DNA of 64,000 nt from Jeotgalibacillus sp. R-1-5s-1 (GCF_004405105.1 NZ_SORW01000022.1:62001-126000), one strand, 5' to 3'; shown: positions 17,511 to 27,600, counted from the stretch's first letter. Numbers and translations are program-made. Notes: generated from the letters alone by a model not told the origin.

Positions 17511-18338
17511 CTATGATGATAGCAACCTGTCCTTCTCTCTCGAAGACACATAGTTTTTAACCGAAAACACATTATAATCATTTTTCCGTATTTCATCGAG
17601 GATCGCACGGTATAGTACAGCCGCACCTTTTACAGGCGGCCTGCTGTAAACCGGGTAAAGGTGCATCTTCTCCATCGCAGCATCATAATGCTGCTCCGCG
17701 AGTCCGGCAAGCTCTTCCCAAACAGCGTTAAACTGTTCCCCGCCAATACGCTCATATAATCGTTCCTCTGAATATTGATGACGGCTCATGACGTCCTTAG
17801 GCAAGTATACACGGTTGCGCTCCAGATCCTCACCAATATCTCTTAAAATGTTCGTAATTTGCATCGCATATCCAAGCTGGACCGCACTTTCCCTTAACTC
17901 TTTTTCGTTGTCAGGGGCTAGCACAGGCAGCAGCATCAACCCTACTGTACTGGCTACGTGATACGAATAATCCAGCACATCATCAATGGTTCTGTAATCC
18001 CTGTGAGCTAGGTCCATTTTCTGCCCCTTCACCATATCCTGAAAAGCCTGGACATTCATATCATATTTTGAAAATACATCAGCGAGGGCGACCCACCTGG
18101 CATTTGAAGAATCAATCTGCCCATTCAGGAAGTTTGAAAACTCCTGCTCAAAGACCCTTAACTCTTCTTCCGGGAATTCACTTTCATCCACGATGTCGTC
18201 AACCGTTCGGCAAAAGCCGTAAATGGCCCACACAGCTCTCCTCTGATCGCCGGGAAGCAGAGAAAATGCACGATGAAATGTTTTGGAATGCTCTTTTATA
18301 ATGTTCTCACATTCTTTATACGCTTTCGTCAGTTCCAT
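17511..18338 (-). CDS. crtM: Dehydrosqualene / phytoene synthase CrtM
   Basis: A 275-residue head-to-head prenyl synthase. Both Asp-rich motifs are present (DDIVDE near residue 50 and DIGEDLERNRVYLP near residue 160). It would condense two farnesyl diphosphates to 4,4'-diapophytoene, the C30 precursor usual in Bacillota; C40 use cannot be excluded from sequence. The start at ATG 18338 is preferred to the longer frame because AAAGGATGAG lies just upstream and the family begins at this point; it overlaps the upstream desaturase by 23 bases. It occupies the position of yisP in B. subtilis, but here it sits in a real pigment operon. Confidence 0.9.
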   Translation of the reverse strand: MELTKAYKECENIIKEHSKTFHRAFSLLPGDQRRAVWAIYGFCRTVDDIVDESEFPEEELRVFEQEFSNFLNGQIDSSNARWVALADVFSKYDMNVQAFQDMVKGQKMDLAHRDYRTIDDVLDYSYHVASTVGLMLLPVLAPDNEKELRESAVQLGYAMQITNILRDIGEDLERNRVYLPKDVMSRHQYSEERLYERIGGEQFNAVWEELAGLAEQHYDAAMEKMHLYPVYSRPPVKGAAVLYRAILDEIRKNDYNVFSVKNYVSSREKDRLLSS

Positions 18339-19797
18339 GCTTGATCTCATCCTTTCCGTGAACCATTTTTTCAATCCCATCCGCTAATAGCTTTGCTCCC
18401 TGCATCACGATCGGCACACCGCCACCCGGATGCACAGACGCTCCTACAGCAAATACATTTTTTAATTCCGGGTACGGCTGAAACTGAGGCCTGAATGGAC
18501 CCGACTGGAACAGAGTAGGTGCAATACCAAAGCTTCCGCCTGCATACAACCCTTCCATCTTTGCTTCCTCCGGTGTTCTGATATCCAGCCAATTCAGCCG
18601 TTCTTTTAAATCCGTAAATCCCTGTGTCTCCATCCGGCTCAATACTTGTTTTGCAAGCCTGTCCTTTTCCTTCGTCCAGTCAATTGTATCTCCTGATGGA
18701 ACGGGGATGAGTACATAGAGAACGCTCTCGCCTTCAGGTGCCAGATTGGCATCAATAATCGAAGGGTTGAAGACATAATAAGACGGATCTTCCGGAATCC
18801 TCTGTTCTTTAAATATCTGGTTCATATTACGTTCAAAGTTCTCACCCATATAAAACTGGTGTATCTTCTTTTCGACATAACGCCCCTTAATTCCTGCATA
18901 TAAAAGCATACAACCTGAAGATGGCTGATATTGACGCCCCTGCTGTCTGACGAGCTTTTCCGCAATTGGAAAGTCACCATTTAATACTACAGCATCTGTT
19001 TTTTCAAAAATGCCGTTATATTTAATGCCCGAAGCCTTTCCGCCTTCAATGACAACCTCTTCGATTTTTGCTTTTTTGACGATGCGAACACCACGCTTAT
19101 CCATTGCACGCTCAAGGACGTCAACAAGACTCGCATAACCGCCTTTCACATAGTAAATACCGTGCTCATGCTCACTGTAGGAAACGAGTGAGTAAATACC
19201 CGGCGTTGCAAACGGATTGCCTCCTATATATAAGGTCTGGAGTGCATATGCCGTTTTCAGACGGTCGTCAGTAAAATACGCCTGAAGCTGTTTTGATACT
19301 GAGCGGAATGCTTTCAGTTTTCTCAGTGAGTTAAGGGTCGCTGGCTGAATGGTCTGCCAGCGCGTAAGAAAGGACTGCTCCAGAAAACGGGGTTTCCCCT
19401 CGTTAAATCTGTAAGTCATATCAGCCATAAACTCTTTAAAACCGGCTTCCTCTCCAGGAAACACCCTGCTGATCTCAGCCATCTGTTTGTCTTTATCTCG
19501 ATATTTCGTGTAGGTTGTTCCATCTGCGAAATGAATATCGTACAGTGGATCGCATTCAATCAATTCATAGTCATTTTCATGAACGCCCGCTTCCTTTAAA
19601 ATGCCCTTCAGCATGTCGGGTAGCAGAACAATCGTCGGTCCCTTATCTATTTTAGTGTTACCGTGATGATGAAAAGCCAACCGGCCCCCTAACACAGCTT
19701 CCTTTTCAAAAAGCGTAACGTTAAATCCTTTTACAGACAAAAGTAACGCGGACATCATCCCGCCTATTCCGCCACCTATGATTGATATGTTTTTCAT
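18316..19797 (-). CDS. crtN: CrtN-type carotenoid desaturase (second of two)
   Basis: A 493-residue FAD-dependent carotenoid desaturase/oxidase. The N-terminal IIGGGIGGMMSALLL dinucleotide-binding motif, the GGRLAFHHHG segment and the C-terminal VGASVHPGGGVPIVMQGAK motif fit the CrtI/CrtN family. LQTLYIGGNPF and YIFNPS-like stretches are closest to the staphylococcal diapophytoene desaturase CrtN. ATG 19797 overlaps the stop of the preceding gene (ATGA), so translation is coupled; the longer in-frame extension lacks a ribosome-binding site. The two paralogues may divide desaturation and terminal oxidation, but which does which is uncertain. Confidence 0.82.
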   Translation of the reverse strand: MKNISIIGGGIGGMMSALLLSVKGFNVTLFEKEAVLGGRLAFHHHGNTKIDKGPTIVLLPDMLKGILKEAGVHENDYELIECDPLYDIHFADGTTYTKYRDKDKQMAEISRVFPGEEAGFKEFMADMTYRFNEGKPRFLEQSFLTRWQTIQPATLNSLRKLKAFRSVSKQLQAYFTDDRLKTAYALQTLYIGGNPFATPGIYSLVSYSEHEHGIYYVKGGYASLVDVLERAMDKRGVRIVKKAKIEEVVIEGGKASGIKYNGIFEKTDAVVLNGDFPIAEKLVRQQGRQYQPSSGCMLLYAGIKGRYVEKKIHQFYMGENFERNMNQIFKEQRIPEDPSYYVFNPSIIDANLAPEGESVLYVLIPVPSGDTIDWTKEKDRLAKQVLSRMETQGFTDLKERLNWLDIRTPEEAKMEGLYAGGSFGIAPTLFQSGPFRPQFQPYPELKNVFAVGASVHPGGGVPIVMQGAKLLADGIEKMVHGKDEIKHGTDESV

Positions 19798-21305
19798 ACA
19801 GCACCATCCGCCACAGGCGCATGCTGCTTTCTTTCCTGTGTAAGTAAGTTTGTCGTAATTCTTGCTGACTCGAGTATGGTTGGCAGGCCGCTTCCCGGAT
19901 GGGTTCCCCCACCGACAAGCCATGTGTTACCGAGCTCCTCAAATTTGTTGTGCGGACGCAGCGTCATCATCTGGCTCAGCTGATGGCCTAAGCTGAATGT
20001 TGCCCCTTTATAAACATTAAAGTCCATTTCCCAATTGATTGGACTGATGATTCTTTCTGTTTCAATATGATCACGTAACCCTTTAAAGCCTGTCTTCTTC
20101 TCAACTGAATCAAGCACAAGATCACGGAACGTATCCTGATGCTGTTCCCAGTCCAGCTTACTCATGTTATTCGGGACCGGCGCGAGAATATAAATGGCTG
20201 ATTTCCCTTCCGGCGCGAGTGTAGGGTCCGTTACTGATGCGTTTTGAATGTAGATCGAAGGATCATCAGACATGACGTAATCCTGCATAATCTCATCCAC
20301 GTTCTTTTTATAATCCTCAGCAAAAGAAATCGTATGGTGAGGCAAGTCATATGTTTGATCAACACCTAAATAAATCATAAAAGTAGAGCAGGAATATTTT
20401 TTAGCCTCAAGCTTTTTAGGGCTGAATTTTTTTAATTTACCTTCGTCAACGAGATTCGTCATCACGTGCGCAAAATCCCCATTAATGACCACATCATCTG
20501 CTTCCACTTCTTTACCGGACTCAAGAATAAGACCCGTTACATTATTCTGATTATCAAGAAGCAGCTTTTTCACACCACTGTTCAGGTGAATGCGTGCACC
20601 ATGTTCTTCAGCCACCTTCGCCATCGCCTTTGACAGCTGATTCACACCTCCAATCGGGTGGAAAATGCCGTATTCATGCTCCATAAAGGACAGGATGGAA
20701 AATGCGCCTGGACATTCCCACGGCGACATCCCAAGATATTTAGCCTGGAAAGTAAAGCCGAGCTTCAGCTGTTCATGCTCAAAATATTTACTCAATACAT
20801 CGTACAGGCTTTTACCGAGAGACAGCTCCGGCAATGCCTTCAGCACCTTTAGCGTCAGGTAATCTGAATAGCGGTCCATTTTGCTTTGAAGAATCGGACG
20901 GAGCGCATCCATTTTCTTACGGGTATCATTCATAAATGCATCATAACCCTTTTCATCCCCGGGAAAGAAATGACGGATCTGTTCCTTCATTTTCTCGGGA
21001 TCACGATACATTTTCACCTGTTTATCAGGAAATACGAGCTCGTACATCATGTCCAGCTCCTTAAGATCCACATAATCGTGCAGATCCCTCCCTGCCTCCT
21101 GAAATAGCTCTTCAGCTATCTCCGGCATACTTAAAAATGTCGGACCTACATCAAATGTAAAACCGTTTTGTGTAAAAGAACTGTTTCTCCCTCCTACAAA
21201 CGGGTGTTTTTCATAAACATCTACTTCATATCCCTTTGAAGCAAGCAGCATAGCTGCCGCGAGACCCCCCGGTCCTGCTCCGATCACAGCGATTGAGCGG
21301 CTCAT
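19794..21305 (-). CDS. CrtN/CrtP-type carotenoid desaturase or oxygenase (first of two)
   Basis: A 503-residue paralogue of the next gene and the first of the operon. The N-terminal VIGAGPGGLAAAMLLASKG FAD motif, VGGRNSSF, the middle block MSPWECPGAFSILSFMEHEYG and the C-terminal VGGGTHPGSGLPTILESAR are family features. It differs enough from its neighbour to suggest another step, such as further desaturation or oxidation of a terminal methyl group, but the sequence does not decide this. ATG 21305 has GGAGG seven bases upstream. The -10 box and inverted repeats at 21337-21364 lie immediately upstream. Confidence 0.8.
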   Translation of the reverse strand: MSRSIAVIGAGPGGLAAAMLLASKGYEVDVYEKHPFVGGRNSSFTQNGFTFDVGPTFLSMPEIAEELFQEAGRDLHDYVDLKELDMMYELVFPDKQVKMYRDPEKMKEQIRHFFPGDEKGYDAFMNDTRKKMDALRPILQSKMDRYSDYLTLKVLKALPELSLGKSLYDVLSKYFEHEQLKLGFTFQAKYLGMSPWECPGAFSILSFMEHEYGIFHPIGGVNQLSKAMAKVAEEHGARIHLNSGVKKLLLDNQNNVTGLILESGKEVEADDVVINGDFAHVMTNLVDEGKLKKFSPKKLEAKKYSCSTFMIYLGVDQTYDLPHHTISFAEDYKKNVDEIMQDYVMSDDPSIYIQNASVTDPTLAPEGKSAIYILAPVPNNMSKLDWEQHQDTFRDLVLDSVEKKTGFKGLRDHIETERIISPINWEMDFNVYKGATFSLGHQLSQMMTLRPHNKFEELGNTWLVGGGTHPGSGLPTILESARITTNLLTQERKQHAPVADGAV

Positions 21306-21336
21306 ATTTTTGCCTCCATTTCTAACGAACATTTTG

Positions 21337-21364
21337 TGTACATAAATTATACATATGTTATACA
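21337..21364 (-). promoter_or_regulatory. crt promoter with overlapping inverted repeats
   Basis: A minus-strand TATAAT (21351-21346) lies inside the inverted repeat TGTA-N9-TACA (21337-21353). A second half-site pair, TGTTATACA (21356-21364), abuts it. No good -35 box is present, so activation or repression by a dedicated regulator is likely. The half-sites resemble those of MerR-family light regulators, which is only a suggestion. Confidence 0.5.
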
Positions 21365-21473
21365 GATAGTTGATGTTATTAGTATACACACGTGTCGGGT
21401 TGAAAACAATTCTGAATGCAGGCCTTCAGGAAGTTAACAAATATACAGAAAAAAGCCGCTAAATAAGCGACTT

Positions 21474-21845
21474 TTACATTAAAAAGTTGAATCCTAATGG
21501 CAGGCTGAATCCAAAGTAAAGCGTCACTAAAAGCGCAACGGCAAATAGAATCCACATTACTTTTGTCGGCTTCTGCTTTTTTGTTCGTACAAGGATCATT
21601 TCCATGAATCCAATCACAAGGATTCCCATCAGAAACTTGACGCCGTAAAGGGCAGCATCGAACTGTGAGTTCAGGAAGAATAACCATGCGCCTGTGAAAA
21701 CGATCAGAATGTAAAGCAGACGTAGAATCATATGTACAATTTTAGCGCCTTTTGCATTGGCTCCTTTGTAGAGTGCTAATGCAACGAAAAAGAGAATAAT
21801 ACCTAATACCCACGTTGTAATGTGTAAATGTGTATTGTCGAGCAT
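21474..21845 (-). CDS. yisL: UPF0344 membrane protein YisL
   Basis: A 123-residue protein with four predicted membrane helices, matching the YisL pattern from its N-terminal THLHITTWVLG to its C-terminal LPLGFNF. The function of the family is unknown. ATG 21845 has AGGAGG seven bases upstream; the longer frame to 21980 has no ribosome-binding site. It stands alone: crt is downstream on the same strand, and a 520-base gap with element A4 and array 2 separates it from yisK. Confidence 0.88.
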   Translation of the reverse strand: MLDNTHLHITTWVLGIILFFVALALYKGANAKGAKIVHMILRLLYILIVFTGAWLFFLNSQFDAALYGVKFLMGILVIGFMEMILVRTKKQKPTKVMWILFAVALLVTLYFGFSLPLGFNFLM

Positions 21846-21998
21846 CCCAAAACCTCCTGATACATAATAGTGAACTATCTCTATGCTACCATATTCCCTT
21901 TTCGTTTTGCTCAGAAACATTGACAGGATTTTGACTAATATTTTTGAGGGGATTATTTTGAACCGGTCAGGGGACATCATGTGTTTGATTGTAAAACC

Positions 21999-22113
21999 GG
22001 GCCGCAGACACCCTGTGCTTTCCGTGGCCGGGCGGTGAGCCAGCTAATGCTCCGCATTACGCTGTCTCACCTGTCGCTTCTCTATCGCAGGAGTCTTCGG
22101 ATGTCTCAGCCCC
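21999..22113 (-). repeat. Palindromic intergenic element, type A (copy A4)
   Basis: On the minus strand the element reads in the standard direction. The outer arms (21999-22013 and 22099-22113) are the most degenerate of the full copies, pairing at about 11 of 15 positions. The apical hairpin TAATGC-tcc-GCATTA and the GGTGAG/CTCACC stem are intact. It lies downstream of array 2, in the same relative orientation as A1 to array 1. Confidence 0.85.
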
Positions 22114-22161
22114 CTCAATAAAGTTTTAGAATGCAATTAACAATTGCCGTTGTTACATGGG

Positions 22162-22287
22162 TTCCAGGCAGTGTTGTTAAATAAAGCCTTAAAGTTGCTA
22201 AATAATCGAAAAGAGTGGTTAAATACTGCGAAAGAGTTGTCAAATAACCTTGAAAAGTTGTTAAATAACCACAAAAAGTGGTCAAAT
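22162..22287 (-). repeat. Six-unit 21-bp direct-repeat array (array 2)
   Basis: On the minus strand, six contiguous 21-bp units begin at 22287, 22266, 22245, 22224, 22203 and 22182. Each starts ATTTRACMAC or a close variant. The first unit lies 38 nt beyond the yisK terminator. Read on the + strand the units form an open frame with a leucine/asparagine heptad (LLNNRKE, WLNTAKE, LSNNLEK, LLNNHKK), probably because 21 is a multiple of three. Confidence 0.9.
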
Positions 22288-22325
22288 AAAAGCGCTTACC
22301 CTCTCAGATATACTTATCATTACCC

Positions 22326-22361
22326 AAAAAACAGACACCCCATCATAGAGTGTCTGTTTTT
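22326..22361 (-). terminator. Terminator after yisK
   Basis: AAAACAGACAC pairs with GTGTCTGTTTT across an 11-nt loop, with A/T runs at both ends. It lies six bases beyond the yisK stop. Confidence 0.9.
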
Positions 22362-22366
22362 ATTTA

Positions 22367-23275
22367 TTATTCGCCGATTTCGTTTGTTAATGTTCCGATA
22401 CCCTGGACGGAAACTTTGACAACATCGCCCTGTTTAAGGAATTTAGGAGGGTTGAAGCCTTTTCCTACTCCTGCAGGTGTTCCTGTTGCGATGACGTCTC
22501 CAGGCTCGAGTGTCATGCCTCTTGAAAGAGTGGAGATGATGTTTTCGACCGAGAAGATCATGTCTGACGTGTTTCCGTCCTGACGGATTTCGTCGTTAAC
22601 TTTTGTGACGATGCTCAGTTTGTTTGGATTTGGAATTTCATCCTTTGATACAAGGAATGGTCCCATCGGGCATGTTTCATCCAGGCTTTTGCCAAGGAAG
22701 AATTGTTTATGTTTTTTCTGCAGGTCTCGGGCTGTTACGTCGTTTACAATGGTGTAGCCGAATACGTAATCAATGGCCTGCTTTTCAGGAATGTTTTTGC
22801 CTCTTTTGCCGATCACGATCGCTAATTCGCCTTCGTAATCCAGCTCGTTCGTCAATTCCTCATAGGAAGGAATAAGACTGCTGTCGCCTGTGATGGATGT
22901 TGATGCCTTTGTGAAGACCACAAGATCCTCCGGCAGATCGCTTTCCGATCCCATTTCAAGTACATGATCACGGTAGTTTTTACCGATACACATAACGTTT
23001 TTCGGGGTGCGCGGCACAGGCGCTTCCCATACGAGGTCATCAAATTTCACTTTATAGCGGGAAACATGGTCGCTTTCTTCTGCTGCACGTATGCATTTTC
23101 TCACTGTTTCCTGCAGTTCCATTCCGCTTTGAATACCTTCTAAAAGAGTTGCAGGCACCTGTTCGTTTGGCAGCAGTTCTTTATGAATGCGGACAATATT
23201 CCAGGCAGCTTCCTCTCGCTTTACTTTCACTCCGTAGAGCAGTTTGTCTTCAAAACGGAAAGATAAAAATTTCAT
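22367..23275 (-). CDS. yisK: FAH-family hydrolase/decarboxylase YisK
   Basis: A 302-residue protein of the fumarylacetoacetate-hydrolase fold. The C-terminal domain holds the metal-binding acids in ELDYEGELAIVIG and the downstream LGKSLDETCPMGP and GDVIATGTPAGVG blocks. The N-terminal 95 residues match the small YisK-specific domain. In B. subtilis, YisK is an oxaloacetate decarboxylase that associates with the Mbl cytoskeleton; this role is carried over from the family. AAGGAG lies ten bases before the ATG. It is probably transcribed alone from the promoter at 23313-23341. Confidence 0.9.
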   Translation of the reverse strand: MKFLSFRFEDKLLYGVKVKREEAAWNIVRIHKELLPNEQVPATLLEGIQSGMELQETVRKCIRAAEESDHVSRYKVKFDDLVWEAPVPRTPKNVMCIGKNYRDHVLEMGSESDLPEDLVVFTKASTSITGDSSLIPSYEELTNELDYEGELAIVIGKRGKNIPEKQAIDYVFGYTIVNDVTARDLQKKHKQFFLGKSLDETCPMGPFLVSKDEIPNPNKLSIVTKVNDEIRQDGNTSDMIFSVENIISTLSRGMTLEPGDVIATGTPAGVGKGFNPPKFLKQGDVVKVSVQGIGTLTNEIGE

Positions 23276-23312
23276 TTGGTGTACACTCCTTAAAAGTCTG
23301 AATTGTTCTTCT

Positions 23313-23341
23313 ATTATACATGCTTTCTATTATACTGGCAG
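23313..23341 (-). promoter_or_regulatory. Probable promoter of yisK
   Basis: CTGCCA (23341-23336), a 17-bp spacer and TATAAT (23318-23313) on the minus strand. TATAATAGAA occurs twice, 16 bp apart. Confidence 0.55.
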
Positions 23342-23343
23342 AA

Positions 23344-24519
23344 CTATTTTGAGATTTTTTGAGTTTTCGGGTATGTTAATTTCCTCCAAATACTTTCCAT
23401 TGGTCCCTGTTTAAATTTTGAGAGCCATATTTCTGACAAAATGACCTGCATTATAAAGATCCCAAGGGCCATTAACGTCCCTGTCAAAAGCGTCACTTCG
23501 CCGTATAAACCGAGTCCATAATTGTAGAAAATCAAGGTTCCGATCACGGACTGCAGCAGGTAGTTCGTCAATGACATCCTGCCGGTTTTCGCAAGCGGGC
23601 TCAGAAGTTTTGCCATCAGACTGCTTGTCATGGCAAGTGCAATGATCGCCATATAAGCAAGAGAGAGCAACGGTCCTCCTACAAAGTCCTGCATAAAGTC
23701 GTAGGCAAGATTTGTCTCCGCCCAGTAGGGAATTGTTTTAACTACTAGACCCGCTGCCAAAAATACAGCAGCAAGTACGCCAATCATTTTTTTCTTCTCA
23801 GACGCTCTCCGAAGCAGCCCTGTCTTGGCAATCCCTGCACCAATCATCATGAGCGGGAGGATCGCAATGACGATGGAAACAAATCCAGCCGTATTGTTGG
23901 CAACCAGCCAGTCATCCATTCTCTGATTTAAAATCTCACCAATGGTCCCTGCACCGTAATTGTTGATAGAAGATTCAATCCCCTGAACCGAGCTGAAGTT
24001 CGTCACCGTTGTAGGATCAACGGCTGAAGCGAAAATCAGAATAACTGCCAGCAGTGTCTGCGGCAGAAAATAAATGATAAAACCTAAAATCAGCAGCATT
24101 TTACCGCTTAAAGTCAGCATCCAGATTAAAAAGAATCCCGTCACTGCATAAGTAATCAGAATATCTCCCGACCATACAAGAAAGGCGTGGATGATTCCGA
24201 TGACCAGTAATACAGCGAGTCTTTTTATGGCAAAGCCGGTAAAACTCTGCCCCTTCTCTTTCATCCGGTAGTGCTGAATGGCAAGACCCGCTCCGAACAT
24301 CATCGCGAAAATCGGATAGAAGCTCGCCTGGACAAATACATTGATGAACCAGTAGGTCTGTGCATTTACCGAGTCTCCCCACCATGAGTATGGATCATAA
24401 TAATAAATTGGTGAGTGAAATGAAATCATGTTAACAATAAAAATTCCGAGGAGCGAAAATCCTCTCATGACGTCTAACGCCTGTATTCTGCCCTGCTGTT
24501 CCAGTGGCTGAATGCCCAC
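23344..24519 (-). CDS. DUF418 family membrane protein (YeiB-like)
   Basis: A 391-residue protein with about ten membrane helices. The N-terminal RIQALDVMRGFSLLGIFIVN motif and the C-terminal DUF418 domain (GRMSLTNYLLQSVIGTLIFY) define the family, which resembles acyltransferase-3 proteins; no substrate is established. The GTG at 24519 is chosen since GGAGGG lies six bases upstream; the ATG at 24525 would sit on the ribosome-binding site. It follows addA by 90 bases on the same strand, so read-through from addBA is possible. Confidence 0.83.
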   Translation of the reverse strand: MGIQPLEQQGRIQALDVMRGFSLLGIFIVNMISFHSPIYYYDPYSWWGDSVNAQTYWFINVFVQASFYPIFAMMFGAGLAIQHYRMKEKGQSFTGFAIKRLAVLLVIGIIHAFLVWSGDILITYAVTGFFLIWMLTLSGKMLLILGFIIYFLPQTLLAVILIFASAVDPTTVTNFSSVQGIESSINNYGAGTIGEILNQRMDDWLVANNTAGFVSIVIAILPLMMIGAGIAKTGLLRRASEKKKMIGVLAAVFLAAGLVVKTIPYWAETNLAYDFMQDFVGGPLLSLAYMAIIALAMTSSLMAKLLSPLAKTGRMSLTNYLLQSVIGTLIFYNYGLGLYGEVTLLTGTLMALGIFIMQVILSEIWLSKFKQGPMESIWRKLTYPKTQKISK

Positions 24520-24609
24520 TTTCATCCCTCCGCTTTCTCTAATTCAGCTTTGCCGGATGCCCTGTCCCTTCGCATGACTGGACTAATCTCAGCGCCGCTC
24601 ACTCTGAGA

Positions 24610-27600
24610 TTACTCTCCCATTCTAACAACCATTTCAGAATGGAAGAAATATAAATACGACTCATTAATCTTCCTGTTCAGGCTTTTTTCGAGTGCCTTT
24701 TTATATAAGTCGACCTGAACACGATAACGCGCTGCAAGTTTTTCCTCTTCTAAAGGATTGCTGCGGTCTGTGAAATCCGTTTTGTAATCCAGTAATACCA
24801 GGCCCTGGTCATCCTCAAACAGACAGTCGGCAATCCCCTGGATAATGATGTGGTCATTCACTTTACCTCCAAGCCCTGCTTCTTCTGGAGATGCAGCGAT
24901 CGTAAATGGAACCTCTCTGCTGACACTTTTAGCAGATAACAGCCGACTGCCGAGATGACTGTCAAAGAAACCGAGCAGCTGATTGATCCTGACTGACTTC
25001 GCCTGTTCCTCTGTCAAAATCTCTTTTAACACGAGTTCACTTAATATTGATTGCACAGATTCCCGATCAGGCTTTTGCATTAAAGGTATTTGCTGCATGA
25101 CGGTATGCATGACCGTTCCTCTTTCTGCAGCAGTCATTTTTTCCTCCTGCATAAATGCCGGTCTGTCGTACAGTTTTTTTCGATCTCTTTTTACAACCTG
25201 GTCCACACTGTATTCGTCACGTACTTCATTTTGCCTTTTGATATCCGACACAGACTGCTTTGAACGGGTGACAGACGCTGTCTCATGCGCATAGTGCCAG
25301 GTCAGACGGTTAAGTACCTCTTCTTTATATGAGCTGTCCACATGAAGCGGCTCATGTTTTTGCACATGCTCAAGGTCGGCTGAAGCCTGCTCATCTTTTT
25401 TCTCATTTTGCTGAAGTTCTTCCTTTAAGATCCGGTTTACTTTCCATTTCGATGAATCCGTCAGAACGCGGTCCGACTGGACTTCATGAAAATCCTGATG
25501 GCGGACGAGTGCAGCCCCGACCCAGTCAAGGTAAGAGCGTGCTCCTTTTCTCGTGTAATCCGGCAGCAGCCAGTCCGCATGATTTCCTGAAGCAGACCAC
25601 TTTTCAAATGCTTTTTCTGCATCAGCTACTGTACCAATCAAAATGAGCTCTTCTTTTGCCCGCGTCATTGCCACATATAGAATCCGCATTTCTTCTGCCA
25701 GGTTCTCCAGACGCTTCTTTTCTTTAAACGCCATTTGAGGAAGTGTATCATAGCTTAATCTCGCCGTTGTATTAACATACGGCATAGCCAGACCAAATTC
25801 TTTATCGAGGAAAAATCTGCCCCGAAGATCCATTTCGTTAAATTGCCTTGCCATTCCGGAAATAAAGACAACAGGAAACTCAAGACCTTTGCTCGAGTGA
25901 ATCGTCATTAGTCTGACCACATCTTCCTGCTCACTGATTGCACGGGCTGTTCCAAGATCATTTCCCCGATCACGCATTCTTTCAATAAAGCGCAGAAAAC
26001 GGAACAGTCCCCTGAAGGAGGTCGATTCATATTGACGGGCACGGTCATAAAGTGCCCTCAGGTTCGCCTGTCGCTGTTTTCCACCGGGCAGACCGCCGAC
26101 AAAATCATAAAATTGTGTGTCACGGAACAATTGCCAGACGAGCGCTGATACGGATCCCATCCGCGCCATTGACCGCCACTTATTCAGGTTTTCCAAAAAT
26201 TTGCCCAGTTTATCGTGAAGCGCTTCATCCTTCGCTCTTCCACCCTGGTGATAAAACGTCTGCAGTGCATCCCAGAACGTCCCTGATGAAGCAAAGGTGC
26301 GTATCGTTGCAAGCTGCTCCTCTGTGCATCGCATCACCGGTGACCGGAGAACAGACGCAAGGGGAATGTCCTGCATCGGATTATCAATCACCTTCAGTAA
26401 AGAAATCATAATCGCTACTTCTGTTGCGTCAAAATATCCGGTTGATAAATTTGCATACAAAGGGATACCTGCCTGCCTGAATTCATCCATGATATCCGGT
26501 GTCCATGTCATCGATCTCGTCAAAATCACAATATCCCTGTACTCAAGGGGACGGTACCTTTTTTGCTTCACATCATATACCTGTTTGTTTTCATCAATCA
26601 TCTGACGGATTTCACGGATCATGTATCTCGCTTCAAGTACGGACCGCTCAAGCTCGCGCTCGTCCATCACCTCTTCAGCCGTTTCCTCAGGCACATCCGG
26701 GTCTGCCTGATCAATCAGCGCAAGCTTTACCGGTGTCGTTTGTTCCTTCGGATATGGAGCACCGTTGACAAGCTCTGCATCCTGATCATAATCGATCTCC
26801 CCGACCATTTCACCCATGATCTGACGGAAAATAAAGTTGACCCCGTCAAGTACTTCAGGACGGCTTCTGAAGTTCATCGAAAGGTCGATTTTCAGACCGC
26901 TGTCAGGCTGCTGAAAGCTTCTGTATTTCCCTAAGAATAAATTCGGCTCTGCCAGACGGAAGCGATAAATAGACTGCTTCACATCCCCAACCATAAACAG
27001 ATTCCCGTTCTTTTCAGTTCCTGTTTTGACAAGCTGGAGAATTGTTTCCTGTACCATATTTGTATCCTGATACTCATCCACCAGCACTTCTTTAAATTGA
27101 TTGCGGTAATGCATCGCCGCCTGGGACGGATCATTTGTCCCGGGCTCCCTTAAAATATCAAGACAAAAGTGCTCAAGATCATTAAAGTCCACAAGCCCCC
27201 GCTCTTCTTTCGCTTCACGGAATCCGTGTTCAAATTCCTTTACGAGCTCAATCAGTGTGGAAAGCTGCCCGGTCATTTTATTCATGTCCTGCAGCAGTCG
27301 GTCCGGCGCTCTTGAAAAAAAGCTGTCTTTGAGCCCATCGATCATCTTTTTCGCCTGATCGCGCCATTTTTTTGCCTGCTCTACAAGGTCTTCGTTATAT
27401 TCGTCTCCTTTACACGGCTTCAGCCTTGTAAAAGAGATCGCATTTAAAGCCGTTTCTGTTTCGGTCCATCCTGATGCGCTTTTCAGCATCATCAGCTGTC
27501 TGAGATCATCGTCATAGTTCACCGCTCTTGGTGCCGGTCCTCCAGGCTCCCGGGAAGATTGCAACGCCATTTCAATCAGCTGAATGGCCCCTTCTATTTC

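Noticed and set aside
22144-22419. Open reading frame across array 2 as a real gene
   Set aside because: It has no ribosome-binding site, its periodicity comes from the 21-bp repeat, and the equivalent frames in arrays 1 and 3 contain stop codons.
24589-24613. Terminator after addA
   Set aside because: AATCTCAG/CTGAGATT forms a hairpin but no T-tract follows on the minus strand.
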